This document shows, piece by piece, positions 10,569 through 18,612 of a stretch of DNA of 64,000 nucleotides. The stretch comes from Sphingomonas sp. 67-36. Lineage in GTDB: Bacteria; Pseudomonadota; Alphaproteobacteria; Sphingomonadales; Sphingomonadaceae. Position 1 is the stretch's first letter. The number at the start of each line of letters is the position of its first letter. The stretch covers positions 1-64,000 of the forward strand of contig MKSU01000009.1 of the NCBI GenBank assembly GCA_001897375.1, written 5' to 3'. Made by a program: the position numbers and the translations under genes. The notes under the pieces are model-generated. The model was not told where the DNA came from and did no database searches. It saw only the letters and a list, made by a program, of their open reading frames with translations.

Positions 10569-11024
10569 TCACCCCGCCGCCCCCGCCCGCGTGCGGATCA
10601 GGCCGTTCGACACCATCGTCATCACCGGCACGTCATGCTGGTTGAGCACGGTCATGCGGCTCTTGAAGATGCCCATCTCGGGCCGGCTCTGCGACTGACG
10701 CTTCTCGATCACCTCGGTTTCGCAGCGCAGGGTGTCGCCGGGATAGACCGGCTTCAGCCAGCGCAACTCGTCGACGCCCGGGGAGCCGAGCCCGGCCTGC
10801 CGGTGATTCTTCAGATTCTCGACGATCATCGACATCACCATCGCGCAGGTGTGCCAGCCGCTCGCCGAGAGTCGCCCGAAATGCGTCTGCGCGGCCGCCT
10901 CGTCGGAAAGGTGGAAGGGTTGCGGATCATATTTCTCCGCGAAGGCGACCACTTCCTCGCGCGTTACCCGATAATTGCCGAAGCTCGCCTTAGCGCCGAC
11001 CGCGATATCCTCGAAATATTGCAT
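10569..11024 (-). CDS. MaoC-family (R)-hydratase
   Basis: A 151-residue hot-dog-fold protein. YFEDIAVGAKASFGNYRVTREEVVAFAEKYDPQPFHL contains the catalytic Asp/His hydratase motif (D-x4-H), and SGWHTCAM follows as usual. Relatives hydrate enoyl-CoAs. The start could be ATG 11024, which has AAGGGCGAGG upstream and a canonical MQYFEDI start, or ATG 11042, which overlaps the upstream stop as ATGA. Either way it is translationally close to the preceding phosphodiesterase gene. The substrate is not readable from sequence. Confidence 0.85.
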   Translation of the reverse strand: MQYFEDIAVGAKASFGNYRVTREEVVAFAEKYDPQPFHLSDEAAAQTHFGRLSASGWHTCAMVMSMIVENLKNHRQAGLGSPGVDELRWLKPVYPGDTLRCETEVIEKRQSQSRPEMGIFKSRMTVLNQHDVPVMTMVSNGLIRTRAGAAG

Positions 11025-11038
11025 CCTCGCCCTTTCGT

Positions 11039-12352
11039 TCATTTCTCCAGCACTGCCCGAAACGGCGCGTCGGTGCCGTCGAGCGCCTTGCCCGCCGGCA
11101 GCCCGAGCAGGTCGCGCAGCAGCGGCGCCACGTCGACATTGTCGAATGTCGGCAGTTTCCGGCCACTTGCGAACGCCGGGCCGCTGGCAATGAACAGCGC
11201 GCGCATATCGGCCTGGTCGTTGTCGTAGCCGTGCTCGCCGCGCGTGAAGGCGCTGGCCGGCGCGGTTTTCATCGTCATCCAGCCATCCTCGGCGAGGCAG
11301 AAATAGGGCGGGACGCGCGGGTTGCTGCCATAGTGGAAGCGCACCGGGATATCGCCCTTCCTCCAGCAGGTGAGATGGGCGTGCGGCTTGAGCAGCGCGG
11401 CCTCCACCGCGCGCTCATGGCCGGGGACCGGCTCGAAGCTGGCATAGGGACCGGCCTCGATCAGCCGCGCATCGTCCGGGCTGACGAGCTTGTCGAGCGC
11501 GATCACCCGGTCGCTGGAGGTGGGGGCCATGCCGTGATCGGCGACGATCACCAGATTGGCGGGCTGGCGCAACTCGGCGAGGCCGGCGACGAGATCGCCG
11601 ATCCAGCGATCGACCTGCGCCACCGCATCCGTCACTTGCTGGCTCGCCGGACCATATTGGTGGCCGGCGGTGTCCACCGTGTCGAAATAAAGCGTGATGA
11701 AGCCGGGCCGCGTCGCGGGCGGGCGGCGCAGCCAGTCGATCACCGCGCGGACGCGGTTCTCGCCGGGCATCTGCTGGGTGAACTGCTGCCAGTCGTCGGG
11801 CCGCATCCCGCCCTGCACGGTGTTGGGCCATTCGCTGCCCCGCACGCCGCCCCAGCCGACATTCGAGCCGGGCCAGAACATCGCGGCGGCGTGGATCCCC
11901 GCCTTCTGCGCCGTCACCCAGATCGGCTCGGCGGCGTTCCACCAGAAGGGGTCGTCGGTCGCCATGGTGAACTTCTCGCCGGGGCGGGCGGCGTCTTCCA
12001 TGTTGTTGGCGACGATGCCGTGCCGGTCCGGCCGCAGCCCGGTGACGAGCGTCCAGTGGTTCGGGAAGGTCTTGGACGGGAAGGACGGGCGCATCGCCGC
12101 CGACACGCCATCCGCCGCGAGGCGCGAGAGATTGGGCGTGACGCCGCGATCGAGATAATCCGGGCGGAAGCCGTCGATCGACACGAGGATGACGGGCACG
12201 CGCTGCGCGGCCTGTGCCGTCGCCGCCGCGACGGGTGCGCCGGAAGCGGGCGGCGCGAGCTGGCTGACCGGCGGCAGCGCGTGCGGGCTGTACGGATAGG
12301 CGCAGGCGCCGACGGCGAGCAGCGCGGAAAGCGCGAGGGTACGGGCGATCAT
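11039..12352 (-). CDS. Ectonucleotide pyrophosphatase/phosphodiesterase-like lipoprotein (alkaline phosphatase superfamily)
   Basis: A 437-residue exported enzyme. A lipoprotein signal ends at LLAVGAC. PVILVSIDGFRPDYLDRG gives the first metal-binding Asp; PSFPSKTFPNHWTLVTG holds the catalytic Thr; YFDTVDTAGHQYGP and VIVADHGMAP give further metal-binding Asp/His. This is the NPP family pattern, which hydrolyses phosphodiester or pyrophosphate bonds outside the cytoplasm. A GTG at 12358 is an alternative start. Its stop overlaps the possible 11042 start of the MaoC gene, suggesting one transcript. Confidence 0.88.
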   Translation of the reverse strand: MIARTLALSALLAVGACAYPYSPHALPPVSQLAPPASGAPVAAATAQAAQRVPVILVSIDGFRPDYLDRGVTPNLSRLAADGVSAAMRPSFPSKTFPNHWTLVTGLRPDRHGIVANNMEDAARPGEKFTMATDDPFWWNAAEPIWVTAQKAGIHAAAMFWPGSNVGWGGVRGSEWPNTVQGGMRPDDWQQFTQQMPGENRVRAVIDWLRRPPATRPGFITLYFDTVDTAGHQYGPASQQVTDAVAQVDRWIGDLVAGLAELRQPANLVIVADHGMAPTSSDRVIALDKLVSPDDARLIEAGPYASFEPVPGHERAVEAALLKPHAHLTCWRKGDIPVRFHYGSNPRVPPYFCLAEDGWMTMKTAPASAFTRGEHGYDNDQADMRALFIASGPAFASGRKLPTFDNVDVAPLLRDLLGLPAGKALDGTDAPFRAVLEK

Positions 12353-12413
12353 CCCCACGCGCTTACGCCGCGTCCATGACAGGTGGAAGGCAGATTCCGC
12401 CGCTTTCAGCCCT

Positions 12414-13160
12414 TCACATCCGCGCCAGCATCCACAGCGCCATCGCGATCATCATCACATTCTCGGTCAGCGAGACGAAGCCGAGCGGCACGTTCGACGA
12501 TCCGCCGACGCAGGCGCATTTCAACTCGCGCCGCTCGACATAGACTGCCTTGAACACCGAAACCGCGCCGATCCCGCCGATCACCAGCGCGACCGGGGCG
12601 GCGAGCCACGTAAGCGCGCCCGCGACCATCAGCACGCCCGCCAATCCCTCCAGACACGGATAGAGATAGGAATAGGGCACCCAGCGTCGCGCCAGCAGGT
12701 CGTAATTCACGAACATGCTGGAGAATTTCTCGACATCCTGCAGCTTGAGCAGCGCGAGGACACACATGCTGAACGCGATGAACCATTCGCCCGCGTGGAT
12801 CGTGAACGGCGTGCCAGCCACCGCGAAGCTCGCCGCGAGCGCCATCAGCGCGGTCATCGCGAACAGCGCGATCACCGGGCGGTAGCTGGTCGCGCCCGGC
12901 TCCGCCACGGGCTTGCCGAAGAAGCGGCGCAGGTCGTCATAGCCGCCAACGCGCGCGCCATCGATGAAGGCTTGCGGCGTGGTCTTCACCTCATGCTGCG
13001 CCTTGAACGCGTCGGTTTCGGCGCGGGTGGCGAGCCAGCGGTCGTCGACCTGATAGCCGTGACGTTCGAGCAGCCATTTGGCCTTCACGCCATAAGGGCA
13101 GATATGGCCGGGCATGACCATGCGGTAAAGCGTCGCGCGCTTGCTTGCTTTGGTGTCCAT
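12414..13160 (-). CDS. Glutaredoxin-MauE/DoxX fusion membrane protein under MerR control
   Basis: A 248-residue protein. Residues 8-85 form a glutaredoxin-like domain with CPYG in MPGHICPYGVKAKW and PQAFIDGARVGGYDD. The rest is a four-helix MauE/DoxX-type redox membrane domain with the ELKCACVGGSSNVPLGF Cys pair. MauE-type proteins handle disulfide exchange in the inner membrane. The promoter upstream is a MerR-type element whose predicted transcript start falls almost on the ATG, and no Shine-Dalgarno is visible, so the mRNA is probably leaderless. The trigger (metal or oxidant) is unknown. Confidence 0.82.
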   Translation of the reverse strand: MDTKASKRATLYRMVMPGHICPYGVKAKWLLERHGYQVDDRWLATRAETDAFKAQHEVKTTPQAFIDGARVGGYDDLRRFFGKPVAEPGATSYRPVIALFAMTALMALAASFAVAGTPFTIHAGEWFIAFSMCVLALLKLQDVEKFSSMFVNYDLLARRWVPYSYLYPCLEGLAGVLMVAGALTWLAAPVALVIGGIGAVSVFKAVYVERRELKCACVGGSSNVPLGFVSLTENVMMIAMALWMLARM

Positions 13161-13167
13161 GCGCACC

Positions 13168-13199
13168 GATATAGGGTCCGTACCATGGTACGGAGTCAA
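13168..13199 (-). promoter_or_regulatory. MerR-type promoter/operator of the glutaredoxin-MauE gene
   Basis: On the minus strand TTGACT (13194-13199) and CTATAT (13169-13174) are 19 bp apart, or 20 bp if the -10 is read as TATATC. Between them is a perfect 16-bp palindrome, CCGTACCATGGTACGG (13179-13194). A long spacer with a central dyad is the hallmark of promoters that MerR-family activators untwist. The divergent gene at 13203 encodes such a regulator, so it likely binds here and also controls itself. Confidence 0.85.
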
Positions 13200-13202
13200 G
13201 CG

Positions 13203-13604
13203 ATGGCGGCGATGACGATCGGCGCGCTGGCCAAGGCGGGCGGCGTCGGGGTGGAAACGGTGCGCTATTATCAGCGGCGCGGGCTGATCGAAACGCCGCC
13301 GCGTGACGGGCGCGGGATCGACGGCGGCATCCGGCGCTATGACGCGGAGGCGCTGCGCCGGTTGCGCTTCATCCGCGCGGCGCAGGGCGCGGGGTTCACG
13401 CTGGAGGAGATCGCGGAACTGCTCGCGCTCGACGCTGGCGAGGATCGCGCAGCGGCGCGCGCGCTGGCCGAGCGGCGCATCGCCGCGCTCGACGAGAAGA
13501 TCGCGGAACTGAGCGCGGCCCGCGACGCGCTCGCCCGGCTGGCGCGATCCTGCGCGCGCGGCGAAGGCGGCGGGTGCCCGATCATCGCGGCGTTCGAGGG
13601 GTGA
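13203..13604 (+). CDS. MerR-family regulator, Hg-MerR-like but lacking one metal Cys
   Basis: A 133-residue activator. Residues 4-24 form the winged helix-turn-helix (TIGALAKAGGVGVETVRYYQRRGL), followed by the RRYDAEALRRLRFIRAAQGAGFTLEEIAELL region and a dimerisation helix. Alignment by eye to Hg(II) MerR is strong. Cys117 and Cys125 match two of its three metal ligands, eight residues apart and not nine, but the residue matching the third ligand (Cys82) is not Cys. GGAG lies seven bases before ATG 13203; ATG 13212 is an alternative. It is divergent from its probable target. Confidence 0.88.
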   Translation: MAAMTIGALAKAGGVGVETVRYYQRRGLIETPPRDGRGIDGGIRRYDAEALRRLRFIRAAQGAGFTLEEIAELLALDAGEDRAAARALAERRIAALDEKIAELSAARDALARLARSCARGEGGGCPIIAAFEG

Positions 13605-13623
13605 AGGCGCGGGGTGCGCGCCT
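13605..13623. terminator. Hairpin in the merR/ychF convergent gap
   Basis: A 7-bp stem (AGGCGCG at 13605-13611, CGCGCCT at 13617-13623) fills the 18-bp gap between the converging genes and touches the ychF stop codon. There is no U-run, so function as a terminator is uncertain. Confidence 0.35.
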
Positions 13624-14723
13624 CACACGTTGAAGCGGAACAGCATCACGTCGCCGTCGTGGACGACATATTCCTTGCCTTCCTGACGCAGCTTGCCCGC
13701 CTCGCGCGCGCCGGCCTCGCCGCCGAGCGCGACGTAATCGTCATAGGCGATCGTCTCGGCGCGGATGAAGCCGCGTTCGAAATCGGTGTGGATCTCGCCG
13801 GCGGCGCGCGGCGCCTTCGATCCGGCGGGCACCGTCCAGGCGCGCGCTTCCTTCGGGCCGACCGTGAAGAAGGTGAGCAGGTGGAGCAATTTGTATCCGG
13901 CGCGGATCACGCGGGCGAGGCCGGTCTCGGCAAGGCCCAGCTCGGAGAGGAACTCGCCGCGATCTTCCAGTGGCATGGTGGCGATCTCCGCCTCGATCGC
14001 GGCGGAGACGACCACCGCCTCCGCGCCCTCGGCAGCGGCTTTCTCGAATACGCGGGCGGAATGGGCATTGCCGGTCGCGGCATTCTCCTCCTCCACGTTG
14101 CAGACGTAGAGCACCGGCTTGGCGGTGAGCAATTGCGCCTGCGCGAAGACGCGCTCCTCCTCCACATCCTTCGGCCGGGTCAGCCGCGCGGGCTTGCCGT
14201 CGCGCAGCAGCTCCAGCGCCTGCCCGAGCACGCTGGCGGCGATCTTCGATTCCTTGTCGCCGGACTGGCCCTTCTTGACGAGACTGGGCACCCGCTTCTC
14301 GAGGCTTTCGAGATCGGCGAGCATCAGCTCGGTCTCGACCGTCTCGGCGTCGGCGATCGGATCGACCTTGCCCTCGACATGCGTCACGTCGCCGTTCTCG
14401 AAGCAGCGCAGGACGTGGACGATCGCGTCCACCTCGCGGATGTTGCCGAGGAACTGGTTGCCGAGGCCCTCGCCCTTCGACGCGCCGCGCACCAGCCCGG
14501 CGATGTCGACGAAGGCGAGTTGCGTCTCGATGATCTTCTGCGATCCGGCGATCGCCGCCAGCTTGGCGAGGCGCGGATCGGGGACGCCGACGTTGCCGAC
14601 GTTCGGCTCGATCGTGCAGAAGGGATAATTCGCGGCCTGCGCCGCCGCCGTCTCGGTCAGCGCGTTGAAAAGGGTGGACTTGCCCACATTGGGCAGGCCC
14701 ACGATGCCGCAACGGAAACCCAT
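13623..14723 (-). CDS. ychF: Ribosome-binding ATPase YchF (Obg family)
   Basis: A 366-residue P-loop NTPase. GIVGLPNVGKSTLFNALT is the G1 loop, FVDIAGLVRGASKGEGLGNQFL the G3 region, and the C-terminal TGS domain ends the protein (FIRAETIAYDDYVALGG). YchF has the OBG fold but prefers ATP; it binds ribosomes and is linked to oxidative-stress responses. Length and the MGFRCGIVG start match the family exactly. A hairpin at 14745-14777 lies just upstream and probably belongs to the preceding gene. Confidence 0.95.
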   Translation of the reverse strand: MGFRCGIVGLPNVGKSTLFNALTETAAAQAANYPFCTIEPNVGNVGVPDPRLAKLAAIAGSQKIIETQLAFVDIAGLVRGASKGEGLGNQFLGNIREVDAIVHVLRCFENGDVTHVEGKVDPIADAETVETELMLADLESLEKRVPSLVKKGQSGDKESKIAASVLGQALELLRDGKPARLTRPKDVEEERVFAQAQLLTAKPVLYVCNVEEENAATGNAHSARVFEKAAAEGAEAVVVSAAIEAEIATMPLEDRGEFLSELGLAETGLARVIRAGYKLLHLLTFFTVGPKEARAWTVPAGSKAPRAAGEIHTDFERGFIRAETIAYDDYVALGGEAGAREAGKLRQEGKEYVVHDGDVMLFRFNV

Positions 14724-14744
14724 GGTCGTTCCTCAAGGAATGGA

Positions 14745-14777
14745 GATGCGGGCGGCCGTACAGCCTCCGCCCGCATC
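14745..14777 (-). terminator. Terminator-like hairpin after the repeat lipoprotein
   Basis: A perfect 11-bp stem (GATGCGGGCGG at 14745-14755, CCGCCCGCATC at 14767-14777) with an 11-nt loop lies 28 bp past the minus-strand repeat gene. Downstream bases are only mildly T-rich (TCCATTCCTT). Confidence 0.5.
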
Positions 14778-14805
14778 GCGCCACCCCGCGGCGAACGATC
14801 GGCGG

Positions 14806-16533
14806 TCAGCGCGGACGCTCCGGCCCGTGGCGCGGGGGTGCCGAGGGATGCGGGGGAGCAGCCGGACGCGGCGCGGCGCGCTGCTCCTGCGCGCGGGCGG
14901 CCTGCATCTGCGCGCGCTCCGCGGCCTGGGCGGCATGAGCCTGCTGCTGCTGTTGCGCGCGCGCCTGCATTTCCTGCGCGCGGGCGGCACCGGCGTGTTC
15001 ACGGCGCGCCATGTCGGCGGCGTGGGCCTGTTGCTGCTGCTCCATGCGGCCGGCCTGCTGCTCGCGACGCTGGCTCATCGCAGCGGCGCGCGCTTGCTGC
15101 TGTTGTTCGGCATGGGCGCGCATTTCCTGGGCGCGCGCGGCGCCGGCCTGCTCGCGGCGTGCGGTGTCGGCGGCGCGGGCGCGTTGCTGTTGCTCCATGC
15201 GGGCCGCCTGTTGCGCGCGGTGCTGATTCATCTCCGCCGCGCGCGCCTGCTGTTGCTGGGCGCGGACGGCATTGGCCTGCTCGCGGTGCGCCATGTCGGC
15301 GGCGCGGGCTTGCTGTTGCTGCGCGTGCCGCTGGTTCATTTCGGCTTCGCGCGCCTGTTGCTGCTGGAGGCGCGCGGCCTGCTGGCGCATCTGTCCGGCG
15401 TCCGCCGGCTGCTGGCGCATCGCTGGTTGCGGGTGCTCCGCAAACGCGTGTTGCTGCCGGGCTTGCTCCTGCTGGATGCGTGCGGTGTCGGCGAGTTGCG
15501 CCTGCCGCGCCTGTTGCTGCTGACGCATGGCGAGGGCTTGCTGGCGCTGGGCGGCGATCTGCGCGTTATGCGCCATTACCCCGCCGGCGATCGCCGCGCC
15601 GCCGGCCACCGCGGCGGCGGCCGGAGCGAAGCGGTGCGGATCGCGTGCCCATGACGCCTGCTGCCATTGCGGGGGGATCGCGCGCGGCGGCGGAGAGGAG
15701 CGGAAGCTCTGCGCCTGCCAAGTGGCGAAGCGGCGGGTGTCGGCGGCGCGGCGCGCCTGTTCTTCCTGCCAGTGGCTTTGCGCGGCGGCGTCCTGCCGGG
15801 CGTAGTTCGACCACATCGGCTGGCGCGCGCGGGCCGCGCCCCATTGCTGCCGCGCCTCGAACCAGCCGGCGCGCCGGTCCGCCCAGCCCTGCGCGCTGAT
15901 CGCGATGCGCCGCTCTTGCGACGCCCGCCACAGGTCGCGCCCGCGCACCAGATAGCGCGAGGCATAGATCACCTGCGGCCCGTAATCCGCCCACGGCACG
16001 ACGGCGCCGTCCGGGGCATAGACCACCGCGAGCTGGCCGTCGTCGTAGCCGTATGAATAATAAGGGTCGCGGACGAAATACGGCTCGTCCGCGCCGGGCC
16101 GATAGTAATAGGTGCGGTAGCCGCCGGAAACCGGCTCGGCGAAGACGACCGAATCGTCATAGCCCTGCCACGCCCATGGCTCGACCCCGTCATAGTCGAA
16201 GCCGTAATCGGGCGGCGCCTCGCCCAGCGCGTCGGCGAACTGGTAGGCCGCATCCGCATAGGCATATTCCGCCCCGCTGCCGGCATCGCGCACGCGGACG
16301 GCGCGGATCGGGCGCGCGTCGGGCAGCGCGGCGACGCGCGGCGCGGTGGTGACCGGAGGCGCGGGCGCATCCGTCATCGGCAGCGTCGCCGGCAGATCGG
16401 GCAGCGCCGCCGCCGCCGCGCTCTGGTTGTTCAGCAGCGCCTGCGCATCGGGCGCCGCGCGATTGCACCCGGCGAGCGCCAGCGCGGCTAGCGCCACCGA
16501 CGCGCCGAAGCGGGAAAAGCGAAATCCGGCCAT
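14806..16533 (-). CDS. Lipoprotein with long Gln/Ala/Arg repeat tail
   Basis: A 575-residue protein. The signal ends in lipobox LALAGC near residue 23. Residues 60-290 form a Tyr/Trp-rich region (YGFDYDGVEPWAWQGYDD) with no domain I recognise. From about residue 320 to the end the chain is low-complexity Gln, Ala, Arg, Glu and Met with imperfect tandem units such as QQQQARAADMAHREQANAVR, probably a long alpha helix. Within it a longer unit beginning MEQQQ and ending RAQEM is seen twice (MEQQQRARAADTARREQAGA and MEQQQQAHAADMARREHAGA). The tail ends in Pro/His/Arg. GGAGG precedes the start. It may be an envelope spacer or scaffold protein; this is inference. Confidence 0.65.
   Translation of the reverse strand: MAGFRFSRFGASVALAALALAGCNRAAPDAQALLNNQSAAAAALPDLPATLPMTDAPAPPVTTAPRVAALPDARPIRAVRVRDAGSGAEYAYADAAYQFADALGEAPPDYGFDYDGVEPWAWQGYDDSVVFAEPVSGGYRTYYYRPGADEPYFVRDPYYSYGYDDGQLAVVYAPDGAVVPWADYGPQVIYASRYLVRGRDLWRASQERRIAISAQGWADRRAGWFEARQQWGAARARQPMWSNYARQDAAAQSHWQEEQARRAADTRRFATWQAQSFRSSPPPRAIPPQWQQASWARDPHRFAPAAAAVAGGAAIAGGVMAHNAQIAAQRQQALAMRQQQQARQAQLADTARIQQEQARQQHAFAEHPQPAMRQQPADAGQMRQQAARLQQQQAREAEMNQRHAQQQQARAADMAHREQANAVRAQQQQARAAEMNQHRAQQAARMEQQQRARAADTARREQAGAARAQEMRAHAEQQQQARAAAMSQRREQQAGRMEQQQQAHAADMARREHAGAARAQEMQARAQQQQQAHAAQAAERAQMQAARAQEQRAAPRPAAPPHPSAPPRHGPERPR
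15000..15420 (-). repeat. Intragenic repeat array encoding Gln/Ala/Arg units
   Basis: The 3' part of the lipoprotein gene is a degenerate tandem array in which GCGCGCGCCTGCTGCTGTTG-like stretches recur on the plus strand. Units encode QQQARAADMA- or QQQARAAEMN-type segments. Borders are approximate. Such arrays can change length by slippage. Confidence 0.6.
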
Positions 16534-16633
16534 CGCATCATGCCTCCGTCCATCCCCCGATCATGCACTCCGCATAACGTGTGGCGGATGAACGGGTTCT
16601 GGGCGGACGGTTCATCCACGAGCAGGATTCGCC

Positions 16634-17215
16634 TCAGCTATAGTTGAAACTGATGCTGATCCGCTCGTCCTTCGCGTCGCTCGGCATCACCTCGTGGCGC
16701 AGCCAGCTTTCCCACAGGAAGACGCTGCCGCGCGCCGGCTCGGCATAGACGAAGGTGTCTGGGCGCAGCGGCGCGGCCATCAGCATCGGCAGGCGCGGGT
16801 CTTCCAGCTTGAGCGCGCCCGATCCGGGCGGCACGGCGATATAGCAGGTGCCGGAGATCACGCTGTGCGGATGGATATGGCCGCTATGCGTCGCGTGGCG
16901 CTTCATCACGTTGACCCACAGGCTGTCGAGCTTCAGCCGCCGCCCGCCGAGCTCGAGTCGCAGCTCCTTCGCGAAAGCCGCGACATGCCGGTCGAGCCGG
17001 CGCTTCAGCGCGGCGAAGGCGGGATCGCGCGCCGGCAGGTCGTCCAGCGAGGCGTAGCTGGTGTAGCCGCGATAGCCGTTGGCGCGCGACCATGCGCGGC
17101 CCGCGCCGTCCTCCTCCGCGAGCAGGCGGGCGGACCGGTCGAGTTCCGCGATGAGCGCGTCGTCGCCGATGCGATCCTCGTAGAACAACGTCGGGAAGAG
17201 GGAACGGACCGGCAT
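16634..17215 (-). CDS. TIGR02466-type putative 2OG-Fe(II) oxygenase
   Basis: A 193-residue protein. It starts VRSLFPTLFYEDRI, carries LWVNVMKRHATHSGHIHPHSVISGTCYI and closes with LWESWLRHEVMPSD. The HxH set and the distal His fit the double-stranded beta-helix of 2-oxoglutarate, iron-dependent oxygenases, and the arrangement is what I know as the TIGR02466 family. Substrates of this family are unknown to me. It ends 101 bp after the repeat lipoprotein start region and is one base from pth on the same strand, so it may be co-transcribed with pth. Confidence 0.8.
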   Translation of the reverse strand: MPVRSLFPTLFYEDRIGDDALIAELDRSARLLAEEDGAGRAWSRANGYRGYTSYASLDDLPARDPAFAALKRRLDRHVAAFAKELRLELGGRRLKLDSLWVNVMKRHATHSGHIHPHSVISGTCYIAVPPGSGALKLEDPRLPMLMAAPLRPDTFVYAEPARGSVFLWESWLRHEVMPSDAKDERISISFNYS

Positions 17216-17216
17216 G

Positions 17217-17786
17217 TCAGTTCCCCAGCCGCAGCGCGACGTCGTTCATGAACCGCGCATCGTCGCCGCCCGCCAGCCACGGCGCCTCCGCCGCGATCGC
17301 GCCGAGCAGGTCGGATAGCGGGTCGATCTCCGCCTTGGCGTAATTGCCGAGGACGTAGCCGGTGACGCGATCCTTGTGCCCCGGATGGCCGATGCCGATC
17401 CGCACGCGGCGGAAATCGGGGCCGAGATGCTGGTCGATCGAGCGCAGCCCGTTATGCCCCGCCGTGCCGCCGCCGGTCTTCACCTTCACCTTGAACGGCG
17501 CGAGATCGAGCTCGTCGTGGAACACGGTCAGCGCCTCCGGCCCGAGCTTGTAGAAGCGCAGCGCCTCGCCGACGCTGCGGCCGCTTTCGTTCATGAAGGT
17601 CGCGGGCTTGAGCAGCAGGATCTTCTCCGACCCCAGCCGCCCTTCCTGCACCCAGCCGTGGAATTTCTTCGCCACCGGCCCGAAGCCGTGGACCTCGGCG
17701 ATCGCATCCACCGCCATGAAGCCGACATTGTGCCGCTGCATCGCATATTGCGGCCCCGGATTGCCGAGTCCCACCCAAAGCTGCAC
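17217..17786 (-). CDS. pth: Peptidyl-tRNA hydrolase
   Basis: A 189-residue enzyme that frees tRNA from stalled peptidyl-tRNAs. LWVGLGNPGPQYAMQRHNVGF contains Asn9 and catalytic His19; FHDELDLAPFKVKVKTGGGTAGHNGLRS is the second signature. The start is GTG 17786, with AAAGGA seven bases upstream; the family start is two residues before LWVGLGNPG. It follows rplY, the usual order rplY-pth in proteobacteria, with a hairpin in between. Confidence 0.95.
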   Translation of the reverse strand: MQLWVGLGNPGPQYAMQRHNVGFMAVDAIAEVHGFGPVAKKFHGWVQEGRLGSEKILLLKPATFMNESGRSVGEALRFYKLGPEALTVFHDELDLAPFKVKVKTGGGTAGHNGLRSIDQHLGPDFRRVRIGIGHPGHKDRVTGYVLGNYAKAEIDPLSDLLGAIAAEAPWLAGGDDARFMNDVALRLGN

Positions 17787-17809
17787 GCCCGCGTCCTTTC
17801 GACATGAAA

Positions 17810-17840
17810 CGGGCGGGGGAGGTTGCCCTCGCCCCGCCCG
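17810..17840 (-). terminator. Hairpin between rplY and pth
   Basis: A 9-bp stem (CGGGCGGGG at 17810-17818, CCCCGCCCG at 17832-17840) is followed on the minus strand by TTTCATG. It could partly terminate rplY transcripts and lower pth expression. Confidence 0.5.
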
Positions 17841-17869
17841 GAATTGGCTCGACAGACCAAGCGGGAGGA

Positions 17870-18487
17870 TTACTCCGCCTTGTCGCCTTCCTCCTCGGCG
17901 GCGGCCTCGGCCGCGCCTTCGCTCGACTTCAGCGCCGACGGGGCGACGATCGTCGCGATGGTGAAGTCGCGGTCGTCGATCGCCGAAGCCGCGCCCTTCG
18001 GCAGCGTCACATGCGAGATGTGGATCGATTCGCCGACGTCGAAGCCCTTGAGCGAGATCGCGATCTCGCCCGGAATCTCCGCCGCGTCGCACACCAGCTC
18101 CAGCTCGTGGCGGACGATGTTGAGCACGCCGCCCTTCTTGAGGCCGGGGGCCGCTTCCTCGTCCCGGAACACCACCGGGACGGCGACCGTCACCTTGGCG
18201 TGCGCCGAGATGCGCAGGAAATCGACATGGACCGGACGATCGGTCACGGGATGGAAATGCACGTCCTTCGGCAGCGTGCGCTCGCCGGCGACCATGATCA
18301 CCGAGTTCATGAAGTGCCCGGTGCCCAGCGCCTTCACCAGTTCCTTCTCCTCGAGATGGACCGAGGCGGGCGCCTTGTTCTGGCCGTAGATCACGGCGGG
18401 GACGCGGCCGTTGCGACGCAGTTCGCGGGAGGCTCCCTTGCCAACCTGCTCACGCGTCTCGGCTGCGAGCGTCAGTGTGTCGCTCAT
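17870..18487 (-). CDS. rplY: 50S ribosomal protein L25 (long Ctc form)
   Basis: A 205-residue L25/Ctc protein. Residues 1-95 are the 5S rRNA-binding domain ([26 protein letters not shown]); residues 100-190 are the TL5/Ctc C-terminal beta domain. An acidic Ala/Glu tail ends the chain. GGAGAAATGCA precedes ATG 18487. L25 binds 5S rRNA in the large subunit; the long form is also called a general stress protein. It is upstream of pth. Confidence 0.95.
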   Translation of the reverse strand: MSDTLTLAAETREQVGKGASRELRRNGRVPAVIYGQNKAPASVHLEEKELVKALGTGHFMNSVIMVAGERTLPKDVHFHPVTDRPVHVDFLRISAHAKVTVAVPVVFRDEEAAPGLKKGGVLNIVRHELELVCDAAEIPGEIAISLKGFDVGESIHISHVTLPKGAASAIDDRDFTIATIVAPSALKSSEGAAEAAAEEEGDKAE

Positions 18488-18589
18488 TGCATTTCTCCGA
18501 AACGAATTGGTTCGATTCCCGCCACGCCTCCAGGGATGACCATGACGGAAGCCGGCGCGCTTAGCGGGAGATGGGGGAAAAGGCAATGG

Positions 18590-18607
18590 CGGGGCGGGCG
18601 TGCCCCG
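18590..18607 (-). terminator. Weak terminator candidate after the TraB/GumN gene
   Basis: A 6-bp stem (CGGGGC/GCCCCG) lies 6 bp past the stop; the minus-strand sequence after it reaches CCTTTTCCCC about eleven bases on. The stem is short. Confidence 0.35.
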
Positions 18608-18612
18608 TTCCG

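Noticed and set aside
14860-15560. The repeated GCGCGCC/TGCTGCTG pattern as a CRISPR or intergenic repeat.
   Set aside because: It lies wholly inside a coding frame, has no unique spacers, and encodes Gln/Ala/Arg units.
17787-18092. Upstream extension of pth across the rplY 3' end.
   Set aside because: The frame is open but the Pth domain starts at GTG 17786 with a ribosome site, and the extension lies over rplY.
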